This document shows, piece by piece, positions 1 through 11,488 of a DNA stretch of 64,000 nucleotides. The translations under genes were made by a program, and so were the position numbers. Below the pieces are notes generated by a model. It was not told the origin of the DNA. It saw nothing but the letters and a program-made list of their open reading frames with translations, and did not search any database. Numbering within the stretch: position 1 is the first letter of the stretch; each line of letters opens with the position of its first letter. This DNA comes from Sitta carolinensis (lineage: Eukaryota; Chordata; Aves; Passeriformes; Sittidae): NCBI GenBank assembly GCA_032173965.1, contig CM063283.1:110307108-110371107 (forward strand). The letters run 5' to 3'.

Positions 1-3000
1 GACTTCATTTTTGCTGAGGGCAAAAGGAAAGGGGAGAGCTGTCATTTTCATCAGTGTTTAAGTATTTTAGCCTGTGATATCTCTTTTTGAGAAGTGAGGA
101 CATTTCACCAATAAAACCCACTTCTTTCTGAAATAAGGAATGTGGAATCTTCTTATCCTATCAGGGAACAATAAAATCTCCTGAAACTGGTAGATGAGAT
201 AGCATTTTTTTTTTCTGTTGCTAATAATGCTGTTTAGCAGCACAGATCTGTTCATGTAACTCAGTGCTACTTCTGCTGTCTCTCATCCATCGTACGCAGA
301 GTTTTAATCTGGCAAGTTATTTCACTGTTAGGGGTATCAATGCAAATACAACTATACAGACCAGAGAGGTTCCTACATCTGCATGATGAAATGGTCTCCA
401 AGGCCATAGCACTTCTGAGTGTCTGAGCCTGACCCAAAAGGGACCTAACTGGCAGAATCCCTCTCTAGTTACTAAATCTGATTTAACTACCAGCATAGTT
501 AGTAGACAGCATCTCAAGTGGAATTCAGAAGATAATGTTTATAAAATTCCTTGCGAAAAAAATCAGCCGAGATGGGTTTCTAATATGTTTGAGAAACTTC
601 TAGTATATTTGCAAACATAATACTCTAAGAATATTAAAGAAATTTTGCAATATTGAAGAACATAATAATTTCTTATTTTATTGATGACCTATGGCACCAT
701 AGAATCCAAGAGTTATTTTCTCATCAATACAGAATGAGCTAGAAAATCCTGCTGCATGGCAGAGCACAACCCCTAACCCAGGGAAGTGACCTATTGACTG
801 AAAAAACCCAGCAAATCTAAGTGGTCTGCTAGCCCAGTTAATCTGTCCTGTTATATTTCCCTGTTGTTGGAGTTAAATGTCAGAAACTTAAAGCATAATC
901 TCAGAATCCCAAACAAACCTGCTTCTCCCCATTTTCAGTTCAGCTTTGTGTTTAAGCAGCATCATCTTCCTGTGTATTTTCTAGACTTTAAATCCTGTCA
1001 CTTGTAAGGTGACAAGTGGAAGAAGAACATGTGAACAAACAAGAAATTTCCCTTCTCTGTGACAACTTGGGACACTGACCATGGGTGCTGCTGATTGCTG
1101 TGCCCAGGGTGATATGCTGTGGCATGGAGAGCTTGGTTAAAATTCAAAAGGGTTGCTGCACATTTCCCCTCCTATTTAGTGTCTTTATTTGCACTCCTGT
1201 CTGCACAGCCTTCTGGACAATCCCTTCGTGCTTATGGATTTCCTGACCCCTTCATTATCCTACATTAACTTCTTGTTAAAGACTTTCCTGCTGGGAAACC
1301 TAGAAACTTTCTTCCTTCCCCCAGTGAGATCTTAACTTAGAAAGAACAGTTATAGCAATAATTCAATTTAGGGAAGAAAAAAATAAGACAGCTGCTCAGC
1401 CATGCTATTCAGCACTGATTTTTTTTATTATTTTCTTTTCAACCTTCTTAAGTTTTTCACATTTTTTTAGGAATGGAAGCTGTGTGGAAATTTTGCTTTC
1501 ATTTTTGTTGAAAACACATAATACTAGTTATTCATGCAAAAGCAGTTCTAAATTTAAACAAAAATAAACCATAACCTGAAATCCATTTTTTTTTTTTTAG
1601 AGCTAGCAATCACTCCAGACAATTCAGCACAATTTTGACTGTAAGTGCATGAGCTTAGCTTTTTGCTTGAGATAGATCAAAAATACTCCCCAAATAAACT
1701 TTCCTACAATATTTCCATCACAGCCTTAAAAAGAGACAGAGACAAAAAAAAAAAAAAATCTTCGAAGTTTGCTGCACCGAGGCAGGAGGTCAAAGTGCTC
1801 GCACAAATTGGTAAAGAAGTCATGTTTTATCAGTGACACTGCAATTACAGACGTTTGATTTCTGTTCGTAGGACAAGGTCCTCTCATTGATGGAGAACCC
1901 ACTGGGCATGGAAAGAAAGGGATCTTTGTGTGAGGAGCAGCAGCACATGACAGCCACCCTTGTGACCGGCTGGCTGCCCTAGCCCAGGCTGCCCAGGCTC
2001 GGGCTCTCCCTGCCCTCGCTGCGTTCCACCCCCATGGCTGGAGTCTGCTCAGCTCTCCACAAAAAATCCCTAAAAATAAAAAACAACCAAAAAAACCACA
2101 CCAAAACCAAAGACCAAATCAAAAACCAAACCCACAACAGCCTTTGAAAGAGGTGGCTGTGCTCACGGTTAAAATAAATAAATTAGGAAAGAACAAACTG
2201 CAGCCCCTGGGCAGTGCTTGGCCTGGCTGTTCCCTGAACGAGTTTGTTTCTAGATTGCAGTAGGTATCTTTCCCAGAGCTGAAGAGTTCTCCAAGGGAGT
2301 GATTTCCCTTTTTCTTCCCCCCCAGGCATTTCAATAGGAAAGTTAAAAATAAATGAAACGAATCAATGCCTTTTGGCTGCTGCTGTTTCAGCTGATGCCT
2401 CCTCTAGCAAAACACAGGCTTGATATGGTGCCGGAGAGCTTTTCACAAGAGAAAATGGGCTTCTCCACACAAGCTTTTACAACTGCAGCCTTCCATCCTT
2501 ATGACTTTGAGTAATGTTTTACTTCTCAATGTTTATGCTTCCCAGCTATGAGTGAATATATGAAATAGCTCTTCTGTGCAGTGGGAAGCAACCTAACAAG
2601 CCTGAGCTACACAATGGCACTGGAGAAGCGTACAAATGTGTGGAGAGCCTGTGATGAGCAACCCAGGGGATACCATGCAAGGAAGGCCTCTGACAGAGCC
2701 AGGGACACTGTGTCTGGAGTGGAGTAGACAATCAACCTCAGCAAAAAAGGAGCATCTTCATCTCCAGTTGAATGTAGGTACCCAAATCTCTGGTCTAGGT
2801 TGTGGTCTTGCTGGGTCTGAGGGAAAATCTACAGGCAAAAGAAGGCAAGCTGGGCTGATGTGTGTTTTACAGGGCCACAGTACAGGAAGTGGATGAGTGG
2901 AGGAATAAATAACATGTTCAAGCAAGGCAGAGTTGGGGAAGAAAAAAATCTCCTTGGGGTTAAAATTTTATGAAATGATTGTTTTTATCTGCTGTGAGAG

Positions 3001-5280
3001 GCACGTATTGTTTGGGGACAAAACAACATTGGTGGAGACTGAAAGGGCTGATGATGAGATTTTGGGAACAGGGTCCAGCTCCAACAGTCTCCCCAAACAA
3101 ATTCCATTCATCTCTTGTAGGGAGTGAAAGTTCAGTTCTACCTCCAAGGCAGAAGCTAAAAGAGGGGCTGGAAAAGTGAATTGCTCCATTAGGTACAGAG
3201 ACTGAAGGAAAAGCTACCACGTGCATGAACTGAACAGCCACTAGGGAATGTCAGAGTGAATGTCACATTTAACAGTGACCCTAAAAAAAAGCAAATAATT
3301 ATCTGAAGAAAACAAATGGCAGCATAATGTTTTGGAGGTCTTGTTATACTAAATATTTTCATGTGGTTTTGCAAGAGTGGAGTGGCATAAGAACCATTAA
3401 TAAAATCCTCCTAACATCAGAGATCACATAAGGATGAATTCAATACTGCCCTTAGGCATTTCACAGGAAGCAAGAACATGTTTTGGATGGTAAAATGGGC
3501 TAAGAGGATTTACAAACTGGACAGTTTGGTAAAAAGAGAATCAGAAGAGTACAGCCAGAATCTGCTCCTCCACTGGTCAAGGTAAGGGTACAAAGTTCGT
3601 CATTCCACAAAATCTCACGGGCCAAAATCTAGTCTGAGAGCACTCAAGAGCAGTCTGTGAGTGGACTGTACAGGGATAGAACTCCACAAAGGATGAATCC
3701 CTTAACAGCCTGCCTGCAAAACAGAAGCAGATGATGAGAGCAGGGCAGGGAACACAGCTCAGCATGCAGGAGATGGAGCATGTGGTAGCCCAGCACAGGG
3801 ACTGGATAGGTAACACCTCTGCCCTGTGGCCTCTGAGCCCAGTGCACCAGTGACACAGTGACACAGTGCCAGCACAGCACGCCTACACACGGGCACCAAG
3901 GCAGTCTGGCCCTCTTAGCATGAGGGGATCACAGAACTGACTCAGAAGAGGGGCCACTTGGCTACTGCTCTGTCCAGGAAGACCAGGGCCAGTGGGGCCC
4001 ATTGGAGGAGGCACTTGAGGCTGGCAAGGGGAAACACCAAGTCTAACACCAAAGGAGTTATAGTCACCATGAACACCCTCCAGGCAGGATGTTCCTCAAA
4101 GGATTTTAACTTCCCTTTGAGTTCATGCCTGTTGGCCAGAGAGAAAAGGAAGCCGTGCCACTGCTACCCTGGCTATGCTGGTCAGACATGGGTGCTGAGC
4201 TGTGCTTCTCTTCCTGCAGTGCTCAAACCTGCCAGACTCAAGGGGACTGACACCCATCTCCTCTCCAGAACCGTCTGCTTGACCATCCTCAGGTGGCCAC
4301 TGTCTCCTTCTGCTTCAGCTCTGCCTGCCCAGCTTTCTAATCCCAGGGTTTGGCCAGGCAGTGCCCAGGGCATGGGGCCAGCCTGTCTTCTCTGATCAAT
4401 ACCCAGCTGTGGGGTGTTCCTCCACCTCCCTCCAAAACCCCACAGTGGTCTAGCAGACAAGGAAAGCAGCATGTGGTTGGCTAGCCCCAGGCTCCCTGGC
4501 CCTTCAAGAGGAAGGCGGCAGGCTCTCTTACACCATCCTTCAATAATTTACTAGACAGGCACTAACAGCTTCCCCCTCTGTTGCAACAAGCAAGTCAAAA
4601 ACAGTAGAGCAGAAGCATCCATCTCTGACATTCCTGCAGGTTTTCTGTAATGGATCACTTTTGATTAATTAGCGAAACAAGTTTGAAACAGCCTGCAGGA
4701 TACTTGGTGTGTGCTTGTGTCTCAAACTGGAACAGGAAACCAAATCTCTCTCTATAAAACATGGACATAAAAATTCTGCCCTTATTGTTTCCACTTTCAC
4801 AGGGGTCCTCCTTTCTCTGCTATCCATGTAGAAAAGAAAAAAAATATCTAAAGCATCTTTGCTATTGTACTAGAACTAAAAACGAAAAAAAAAATTGCTT
4901 TGCTCACCTTTTCCTCTCTCACCTGTGAGCACACAGCCATTACTTAACAAAATGTAGCACAAACATACAGCATGGTAGTTTCTCCTGCAGGTTTGATGTC
5001 TAGAGTCTCCTCAGTTAAAAATGGAGCCGGGGTCTGGCTTCCTACAGCTGGCTACCAGTTCAACACTTGAAGCACAGCTCATTTTGACAAAGTACCACAA
5101 TGCTGAATGTGGTACCAATCTCTGCCTGCATGGGCAACACCAGCTCTGGAGTCTCTTGAACAGCAGCACACATTGTAAAGGAAATGTCTCAAAATGCTCA
5201 CTCAAAGAATTTTTGTTAATTTTATTATATGTCGCCCAAACTACCATTAAAAAAAAATTCAAAAACAGTTAAAGAAAGCA
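1..5280. other. Gene-free unique sequence, mostly AT-rich
   Basis: No supportable gene. All frames are short and broken. The block holds homopolymer runs (A-run near 1745-1757, T-run near 1588-1599), an A/C-rich low-complexity stretch near 2069-2132, and a GC-rich patch at about 3880-4520. Open frames of 145 codons (plus) and 96 codons (minus) overlap in that patch, as expected from local lack of stops. An 8-bp unit (TGACACAG) is repeated about two and a half times at 3849-3868. I recognise no interspersed repeat here, but old, diverged copies could be missed by eye. Confidence 0.6.
2069..2132. repeat. A/C-rich low-complexity tract
   Basis: The plus strand is almost only A and C here, as irregular AAAACC-like units. 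Irregular purine/pyrimidine-skewed tracts of this kind are common in vertebrate intergenic DNA. A shorter similar tract lies near 38621-38658. No function is implied. Confidence 0.7.
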
Positions 5281-5288
5281 ATTTACTC

Positions 5289-5302
5289 TTTTTTTTTTTT
5301 TT
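5289..5302. repeat. Poly-T run
   Basis: A run of 14 T lies directly upstream of the CpG cluster at 5324-5391. It is a simple homopolymer. It could be the A-tail of a minus-strand retroposed sequence, but no retroelement body is recognisable beside it. Confidence 0.8.
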
Positions 5303-5323
5303 CTCTGAGGAATTAGTCCAAGG

Positions 5324-5395
5324 GCTCGCACGCTTTCCCACGCTCGCAGATTGCGGGTTATAAATGCGTGGGAGTAATGCAGTTTCGATCAGTCA
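5324..5395 (+). promoter_or_regulatory. CpG cluster with TATA-like box and inverted GCGTGGG motifs (candidate promoter or enhancer)
   Basis: Seven CpG dinucleotides fall within about 70 bp, in a background where CpG is rare. CCCACGC at 5337-5343 and GCGTGGG at 5366-5372 are perfect inverted copies; this is the core of the EGR/Zif268 family site. Between them lies TATAAAT (5359-5365). A CA initiator-like step falls at 5390-5391, about 32 bp after the start of the TATA-like box, which matches the usual TATA-to-start spacing. Promoter function is inferred from arrangement only. A 70-codon open frame begins at the ATG at 5364, inside the box, so it is unlikely to be the product. Confidence 0.3.
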
Positions 5396-8300
5396 GGTAG
5401 GCTGGGTTTCTGTTAGCTGCCTGCATACCTTTGAGCCCTATCAGCACACAGTGATCAGTGGAATTCCTGGCATTTTTGTCATAGCATCAGAGGCAGTACT
5501 TTACAGAGTAAATACCAATGACCTGCTGTTCTGTCAGGGCTCTGTACTTACCTTTTATTTTCAAGTCAAAGGTTAGGCCTATTTATGTAAATCCTCAGGC
5601 ATGGGCCAAGTAATCTGACCTCCTGGTTTTCATTCTCCTAATTGTTTCAGGTATTTTTCTTGAAAAGTTTGGTCAGTTAAAGCTAGGGATCTTTTTTTAA
5701 GGCGCCTTTGAAGGGCTCTAGGGGCTTTCATAGCCCACCCAGTTTGCAAAGTGGAAACATCAGTGACCTGATGCCCTGGGCACTTATTTAAAATTCATTA
5801 CCAGGAAATAAGGTTTTGATATATAGCCCCTCTATGGTGAAGAATATCTTAGGGAACATATGCATGCCATTTTTTACTTTGGATTATGTGATCTCTGAAG
5901 CCACATAGAGAGGCAATAATAAATTATATTCCTGTTTGCCCTTCATTTCTAATAAGAACGTTATTCAGCTGTAGATAGTTTTGACTTCCCACATGCTGGC
6001 CACTGCTTACAGTTCCTTTGTTACTTCACGCTTGGCCGTGCCATTTTATTCATAAAAGGGTGTCCAAAGCAGTACAACAAGAAAAAGAAATTTACTGGGT
6101 TTTTTCTAGCCTTTTCTCTGAGATTCAGCCCTGCTTATATTCTAAGATTAAAAAGCAAGCTGAATATCCTCTGAATAAGAGAGAAAAATTGTCAGTTTAC
6201 TCATACATAGAGGAATACAGCTACTCTAGATTTTGTCCTACCATCCCTAGGCATAGAAGATACATATTTCCATATGACCAAAACTAGCCATAGATAGCTC
6301 CATAGTGGGAGTAATTCTCTCCCCTCTTCAGGTATATTAAACAAAAAATTCTTATCAGGTTGCTGCTTTCACTTCTGACCACGGGTAAATCACATAAAAT
6401 GCATGCTATCACATTTAAGTATTTATTTCTTCCCTAGTCTTCTTCCTGCTAAGTGCCACTTTGAGGTATGCACTGGAAAAGGATAATTAATACAAGAATA
6501 ATGAAAACTAATATAAGAATAATATGTTCTTTAACTGGTGTTTATACCAGAGCTCATGCTACTGTCTGAAAGCAGCAGCTCTAAACTGGAATTTGGCTTC
6601 TGCATTTTAGATCTGTGGGGACTGAAAGCACAATCAGAGAGCTGAAGTTTCAACTTCATCTGGGGCACTCATTATGCAGCTTATTCTCCAGGTGTATTCC
6701 TTTTAATTATTGGAATAGTCACTTGTCTGCTGCTGGTGAAAAAAAAAGGATTGTAGGAAACCAGGCTAAGTGAAAAGCATCATTTGCATTCTTCACTGCT
6801 ATGTGCTACTGCCTTGAATTACAATGCTCATTTTTTCAACCTTCAGGTAACTACAGCCTCATTCTGGGGGGAAAATTTCCTGCATCCCATACCCAGCAAC
6901 AGAGGAACACTGAGGAAATGTTAAGGAAGGAAGGTCAAGCCCCTCCACCTGAAGCCATTAGTAGTTAAAACACATAAGCTGGGATAGGGTAAGCAGAAAT
7001 TGCTATGGCAAATAGATGAGCAATGGAGGCATAAAATAATGACAATGGCTGGCAAATGGAAATAGAAGTCAAACTGTCAGAAAAGGTGAAATTACAGTCA
7101 GGCTCTTGGGCCTTCACAAAATGTGGAATCTCCACTTAGGGGAGAAATTATTCATTGGGACTTTTCCTCACCTCTCCTGATTTCACAGGCCACTTCCCAC
7201 GCTCAATTGCCACAATTGCTCAACATTTCTGCAGCGACTGCAACTGCAACTTACATGCCAAATTTTGAAAATTCTTTGACTTTCTTTGAACTGAAGGAGA
7301 TGTCGTTGTTTGGCAAGGCAAGTTCCCAGGGGGTGCCATTTGAGACCATGCTCCTAAGCCCAGTTTTCTACCAGTTATACCAAAGTTCACACTTCTGTTG
7401 ATACTTCTGGGCCCCGTAAAGAAGATGGGACCAAATTGTTACCATCCTGAGGTCTATTTCTTTTCATACCTAGTTATCTTCCTAACATTAAATGGATGTG
7501 ATGGCATAGTCTGCCTGTGTGCAGAGTGATGATCTTAAGATTCACCAGTATTGGATGAGGCTAAGATGTTGACACCAATCTATTTTTTTTCCCCAAGATG
7601 TGCCCAAAACAAGTCAGCATTACCTGAGTTACATGGCAGGGAGTCTTTGTACCTCTCTATGTGCCCCTGTTGCCTTAACCTGAGACATCAGGTGGTGAGA
7701 TTTAAGCCTTCCAGCCTGGGAACCCACAGCATTTCACAAAGGGGCACATGCTGATGAGTGCAGGAGTCCAGTTAAAGAGTCCACAGTCAGGTAAATGTGG
7801 ATATAAAATATCCAGTGGGACTGAAGGTCTATAAGTGGATGCAGTAGAGCAGGAGGAAGGGAGAATTGCTGTAAGTTGAGATTCCCCAAGAGCTCAGCCA
7901 ATCCATGCTCTGCAATTTCCTTCTCACCCCAGCCACAAATTCCAGCAAGATGTTGTGTGCCAGTACCAGGCCTTGCTATGACCCTGCTATGAGCTGGTTC
8001 AGGGTGTCAAATCAGGCAAAAAAACACTCTGCAAGAAAAAGCTGAGGCCTTTAAGAAGTTTGGTTCCCTGAACTGGCTCATGACATGACCATGCAAATAT
8101 CAGTGCTGGCAAGAAGAGAGGGAGCAAGGTGCAAGACCAAAGCTGCGACTTGGACCTGAATCAATTTGGACATGAGCCCTTGAACAAAGAGGTAAATTAG
8201 TCTGTGTAACGTCACAAGCATGAAATAATTCCCCAAACTGCTGCTCACATTCCTATTTACACAGCAATCCCCTGTTTCAGAAGAGTGCATGAGGACACTT

Positions 8301-9092
8301 TCTGAGGCAACAAACGTTTTTTTCCTGCAGAATAAACCCACTCCACACACTGCTCAAACACAACCTGCCTGACCCTTAATTTTTCTACTGGGCCCCTAAC
8401 TAGATATTAAAACTGAACTCTGAGGGCTCTTCAGCAGGGCTTGAACAGCTGACCAGATCTCTGCCAGCCTTTACAGGCCTGTCGAAAGACAGAAAGAGCA
8501 TTCCAGTTCAACTCAGTTGGGCTTGCTAAACCACAGCATTTCCAACCAAATCCAGCAGGTTTTGACTCAGCGCTATGGTCCTTAGGCACATGGTAGACAC
8601 AACTTACTTTCTTTCCATTTTGTTGTTTTGTTTTAAAGCATTGCCTCTCCATTCCTTTCTAATTCCTGGCAGTGTTTCATGGGATTTTGTGCTTTAAACA
8701 CACATCTCTCAAAATCAACAATTCTTCTGCAGGTATTTCCCCTCTGTAGCTGTCCCTTTTCTCTTTAGAGACAGCATGATCCTACATCACTTTTGACTAA
8801 AAGTTATGTGATCTTTGACAGCATCCTGGCCTTACTCTGTAGAAGCACACTGTTTTATTTACTGTCCATGTAAGCCTACCTGGAAGTTAGAGATAGAGAT
8901 ATAAGGCATTTTCTATTGGTATTTAATTTAGCATTAAAATTTTTTTAGTGTACTTCCATCAAATGCCTACCTTCATTCTACAAGTTAACTGATGCTTTCT
9001 TACTTACTCTTTCCGAAGGCTTCTGATTTTGTAGTTTGCAAAGCCAGCTGTGCACATGGTGCATGCACCACAGACCTCGCCACTGTCACCCA
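5396..9092. other. Gene-free unique sequence
   Basis: No supportable gene or recognisable transposon. The longest open frames are about 90 codons and show no family signature. A 15-bp AT-rich unit occurs twice near 6488-6502 and 6509-6523 with one mismatch. The rest is unremarkable AT-rich DNA. Confidence 0.6.
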
Positions 9093-9225
9093 CAGCCTCA
9101 AGTGCTTCTGTGCAGGCATTTCAAAGTGAAAGAACTTTGGAAAAATAATTTTCTGGAGTGCTTCAAGAAAGCAAAAAATCACATGAAGTGACTTTGAATT
9201 ATCGCACTGTATTAAATGGCTTAAA
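9093..9225 (+). repeat. Direct repeat, copy 1 of about 132 bp
   Basis: This 133-bp segment, starting CAGCCTCAAGTGC and ending GGCTTAAA, recurs in the same orientation at 14953-15084. By eye there are four substitutions and one single-base length difference, so about 96% identity. Similarity stops abruptly on both sides. Each copy keeps a short open stretch reading SHEVTLNY followed by R or C and TVLNGL, but there is no evidence that it is translated. It could be a recent small duplication or two members of an unrecognised repeat family. Confidence 0.85.
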
Positions 9226-10110
9226 ACACCACGGTGACCCTTGCTGCTTTACGTGGTGCTGTGACAGCAGCAGTTTTGCCTTGAAAGACGTGCCCCACGT
9301 CCTGCTGCAGCCATTTTGCGTGCTTCCCAAGCAACATTTTCCCAGGCAGCATTTCATACACTTCCCAAACATGCGGCAGGTCCCACAGTCGCAGAGCACA
9401 GCCTCGGGATCCTGGCTGCTTCCTCAGAGCCCGGCAGGGCACGGATGAGGTGCAGGCCGGGTCCCAGCATGGATTCCAGTGGGGTCTGCTCCCACAGCCG
9501 CCATCCCAGCCGGTGTCTGCTGTCCCACAGCTCCTGCCCTGCCAGCTCCCTTCTCCAGGGTACACCTGGCATGGTGCATGCTGGCGTGCCCACACAAGCA
9601 GATGTGAACAGGGGCCATGTGTCTGTGGTGCGTGGCAATGGTGCAATGTACAAACAGGCCCTGTGTCCAGGACAAAAATCTCCCCTGGGAGAAGGAGTGA
9701 GGCCAGCGTGAGTGGAAATACCTGTGCAAGCTTGCATAGCTGTCTTAATCCCGTGGGACAGCCTCTCTCAGCTCTTGGTCTGAACACCCTCCCTACATCC
9801 ACATGCCTTCCCTCTCTTTCACTCTCTGCCAGTGGCCTCAACAGCCAGTCTGGGCTCCAAGCAGAAGTTGACACACAGGAGAACTGGAATTATTTCCAGC
9901 CCTGTCTTCACGCTGCTTGGCTGGGGTGTGAAATGAGGCTTCGTTCTCAGGGGAGATATTTGGGTCACAGTCAGGGATGGAGTGACCTACTTCAGTATCC
10001 TTGGGAATTACTTTTACTCTCCATTTCTGACTCAAGAGCCGTGCCCAGACAGATGTATTACCACAATATTGCAACTGTCCTAGTGAAACCTGCCAGCCCT
10101 GCCTGATCTT
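9226..10110. other. GC-rich patch with long overlapping open frames, probably non-coding
   Basis: This patch is clearly richer in G and C than its surroundings. It carries open frames of 217 codons (minus, 9221-9874) and 218 codons (plus, 9450-10106), plus several shorter ones. Both long frames are open from a GTG, not an ATG; their first in-frame ATG comes after about 158 and 176 codons. Low stop density in GC-rich DNA explains such frames. A 15-bp unit is tandemly duplicated at 9325-9339 and 9340-9354 (13 of 15 identical). I recognise no protein family on either strand. Confidence 0.5.
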
Positions 10111-10535
10111 GGCATCCCTCCTAATACCCCTGGAACCATTCACCCCTCCTGGCTGGTCTGCTGGCATGGGAAGAGACAGAGCATCTCGGCAAACCTCACC
10201 AGGACATCCTTGCCCTTTGGATCAGCCCATTACAGAGGGATGTTTCAGCATATGCAACGCAATTATGTCACTATCAAGACACAGCGGATTTCTCTCCAGC
10301 ACAATTTCGTCAAATCAAGAAAATGTCCTAATTCCTGCAGCACTAAGTTGCCTCCCTTCCCCCCAGATACAGCATTAACCTTCTCTACTCAACAACCCAC
10401 TCACAGGATTGCTGATAGCTACTAATTAAAAAGGTTTTTAACTGACTGCAAAACTGGACTGAGTGAAATGATGAGTATCACTGCTATAGATATGAATTTT
10501 AATTTGGATTTCTGAAACAGGCAACTACAGTTTTA

Positions 10536-10561
10536 TATCCATATATATATATATATGGATA
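10536..10561. repeat. AT microsatellite forming a 26-bp perfect palindrome
   Basis: An (AT)8 run at 10541-10556 is flanked by TATCC on the left and GGATA on the right, so the whole 26 bp is self-complementary. Such runs are length-variable and may extrude a small hairpin. Confidence 0.85.
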
Positions 10562-11473
10562 CATACCTACATACATGTATACACAGACATCCTTACTTAT
10601 ATTTTTTTGTATATTACACAGAGTGTGGCCTTCCCATGGGTGGGTATGAAGAAAAAGACAAAGCTTGTGTATTTAAATTTCATAAGCCAAGTGGAAAATG
10701 AAAAATTTTAATCCCTTAAAAATGTTTTTTCCACAAAGTAGGAAGGAGTTCATTTTCCAGGATTTGCCCTACTCTGCCAAAGGGTGATTTTTTTCCATCC
10801 TGTCATCTATTGACAAGATCACAGCTCTGGACCCTCTCAGCTGAGACATTGTAGTTGAAAGTAGCTGTAGTTTTAAAGCTCAGAGCCAGAGGTAATAAGT
10901 CTCTGAAAAGAGGAGCTAGTGTTAACTCTCATTGGATGACTCAGGACATTTCTGCTTTCTCCTCAAGAGCTTTGGATTTAATCTGTTCATGTTTTCACAC
11001 TCAGAAATGAGGCAGATTCAGCAGCTGAAGTCTGGTCTGGATGGCTGCAAAAAATGATTGAAATGCAACTTGAGTGAACCCTAGAGGCTCATTATATGGA
11101 AGATACCCTCTTCAGTAGCAACTGGAAATATCACGCTTCCGCTACAAAAAATACACAGTCCTTCTTTTTTGAAGCCAATTTCCAAAATAATTTTTCAAAT
11201 AAGAAAAGAGAAATTTTGTGAAAAGAAAAGAAACTGCAATTCGCTGGGACCTGGCAAAACTGCAGCATTTCACAGACATAATCCATCCTGTTTATAAAGA
11301 GACAAAATGTCTCTTAAAAAAACCTTCCTCCATTCATTTCTACACAAGCATAGTTTACTCCCCCACTCTAAGGACTGAGCTTCATTTTCATAAAATGTTT
11401 TTCTGCCTCCTTACAATGGAAGTCCTTCCCATAGATTGACCCCTTAACCAAATGAACATATCAAAGACGAATA

Positions 11474-11488
11474 TTTTTTTTTTTTTTT
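11474..11488. repeat. Poly-T run
   Basis: A simple run of about 15 T with no recognisable retroelement body beside it. Confidence 0.75.

Noticed and set aside
2933..3241. Several overlapping 60-93 codon frames on both strands
   Set aside because: Mutual shadows with no signature; none has a plausible start context or splice boundaries that stand out.
3958..4472. Overlapping ORFs in a GC-rich patch
   Set aside because: Open on both strands because of composition; no recognisable protein.
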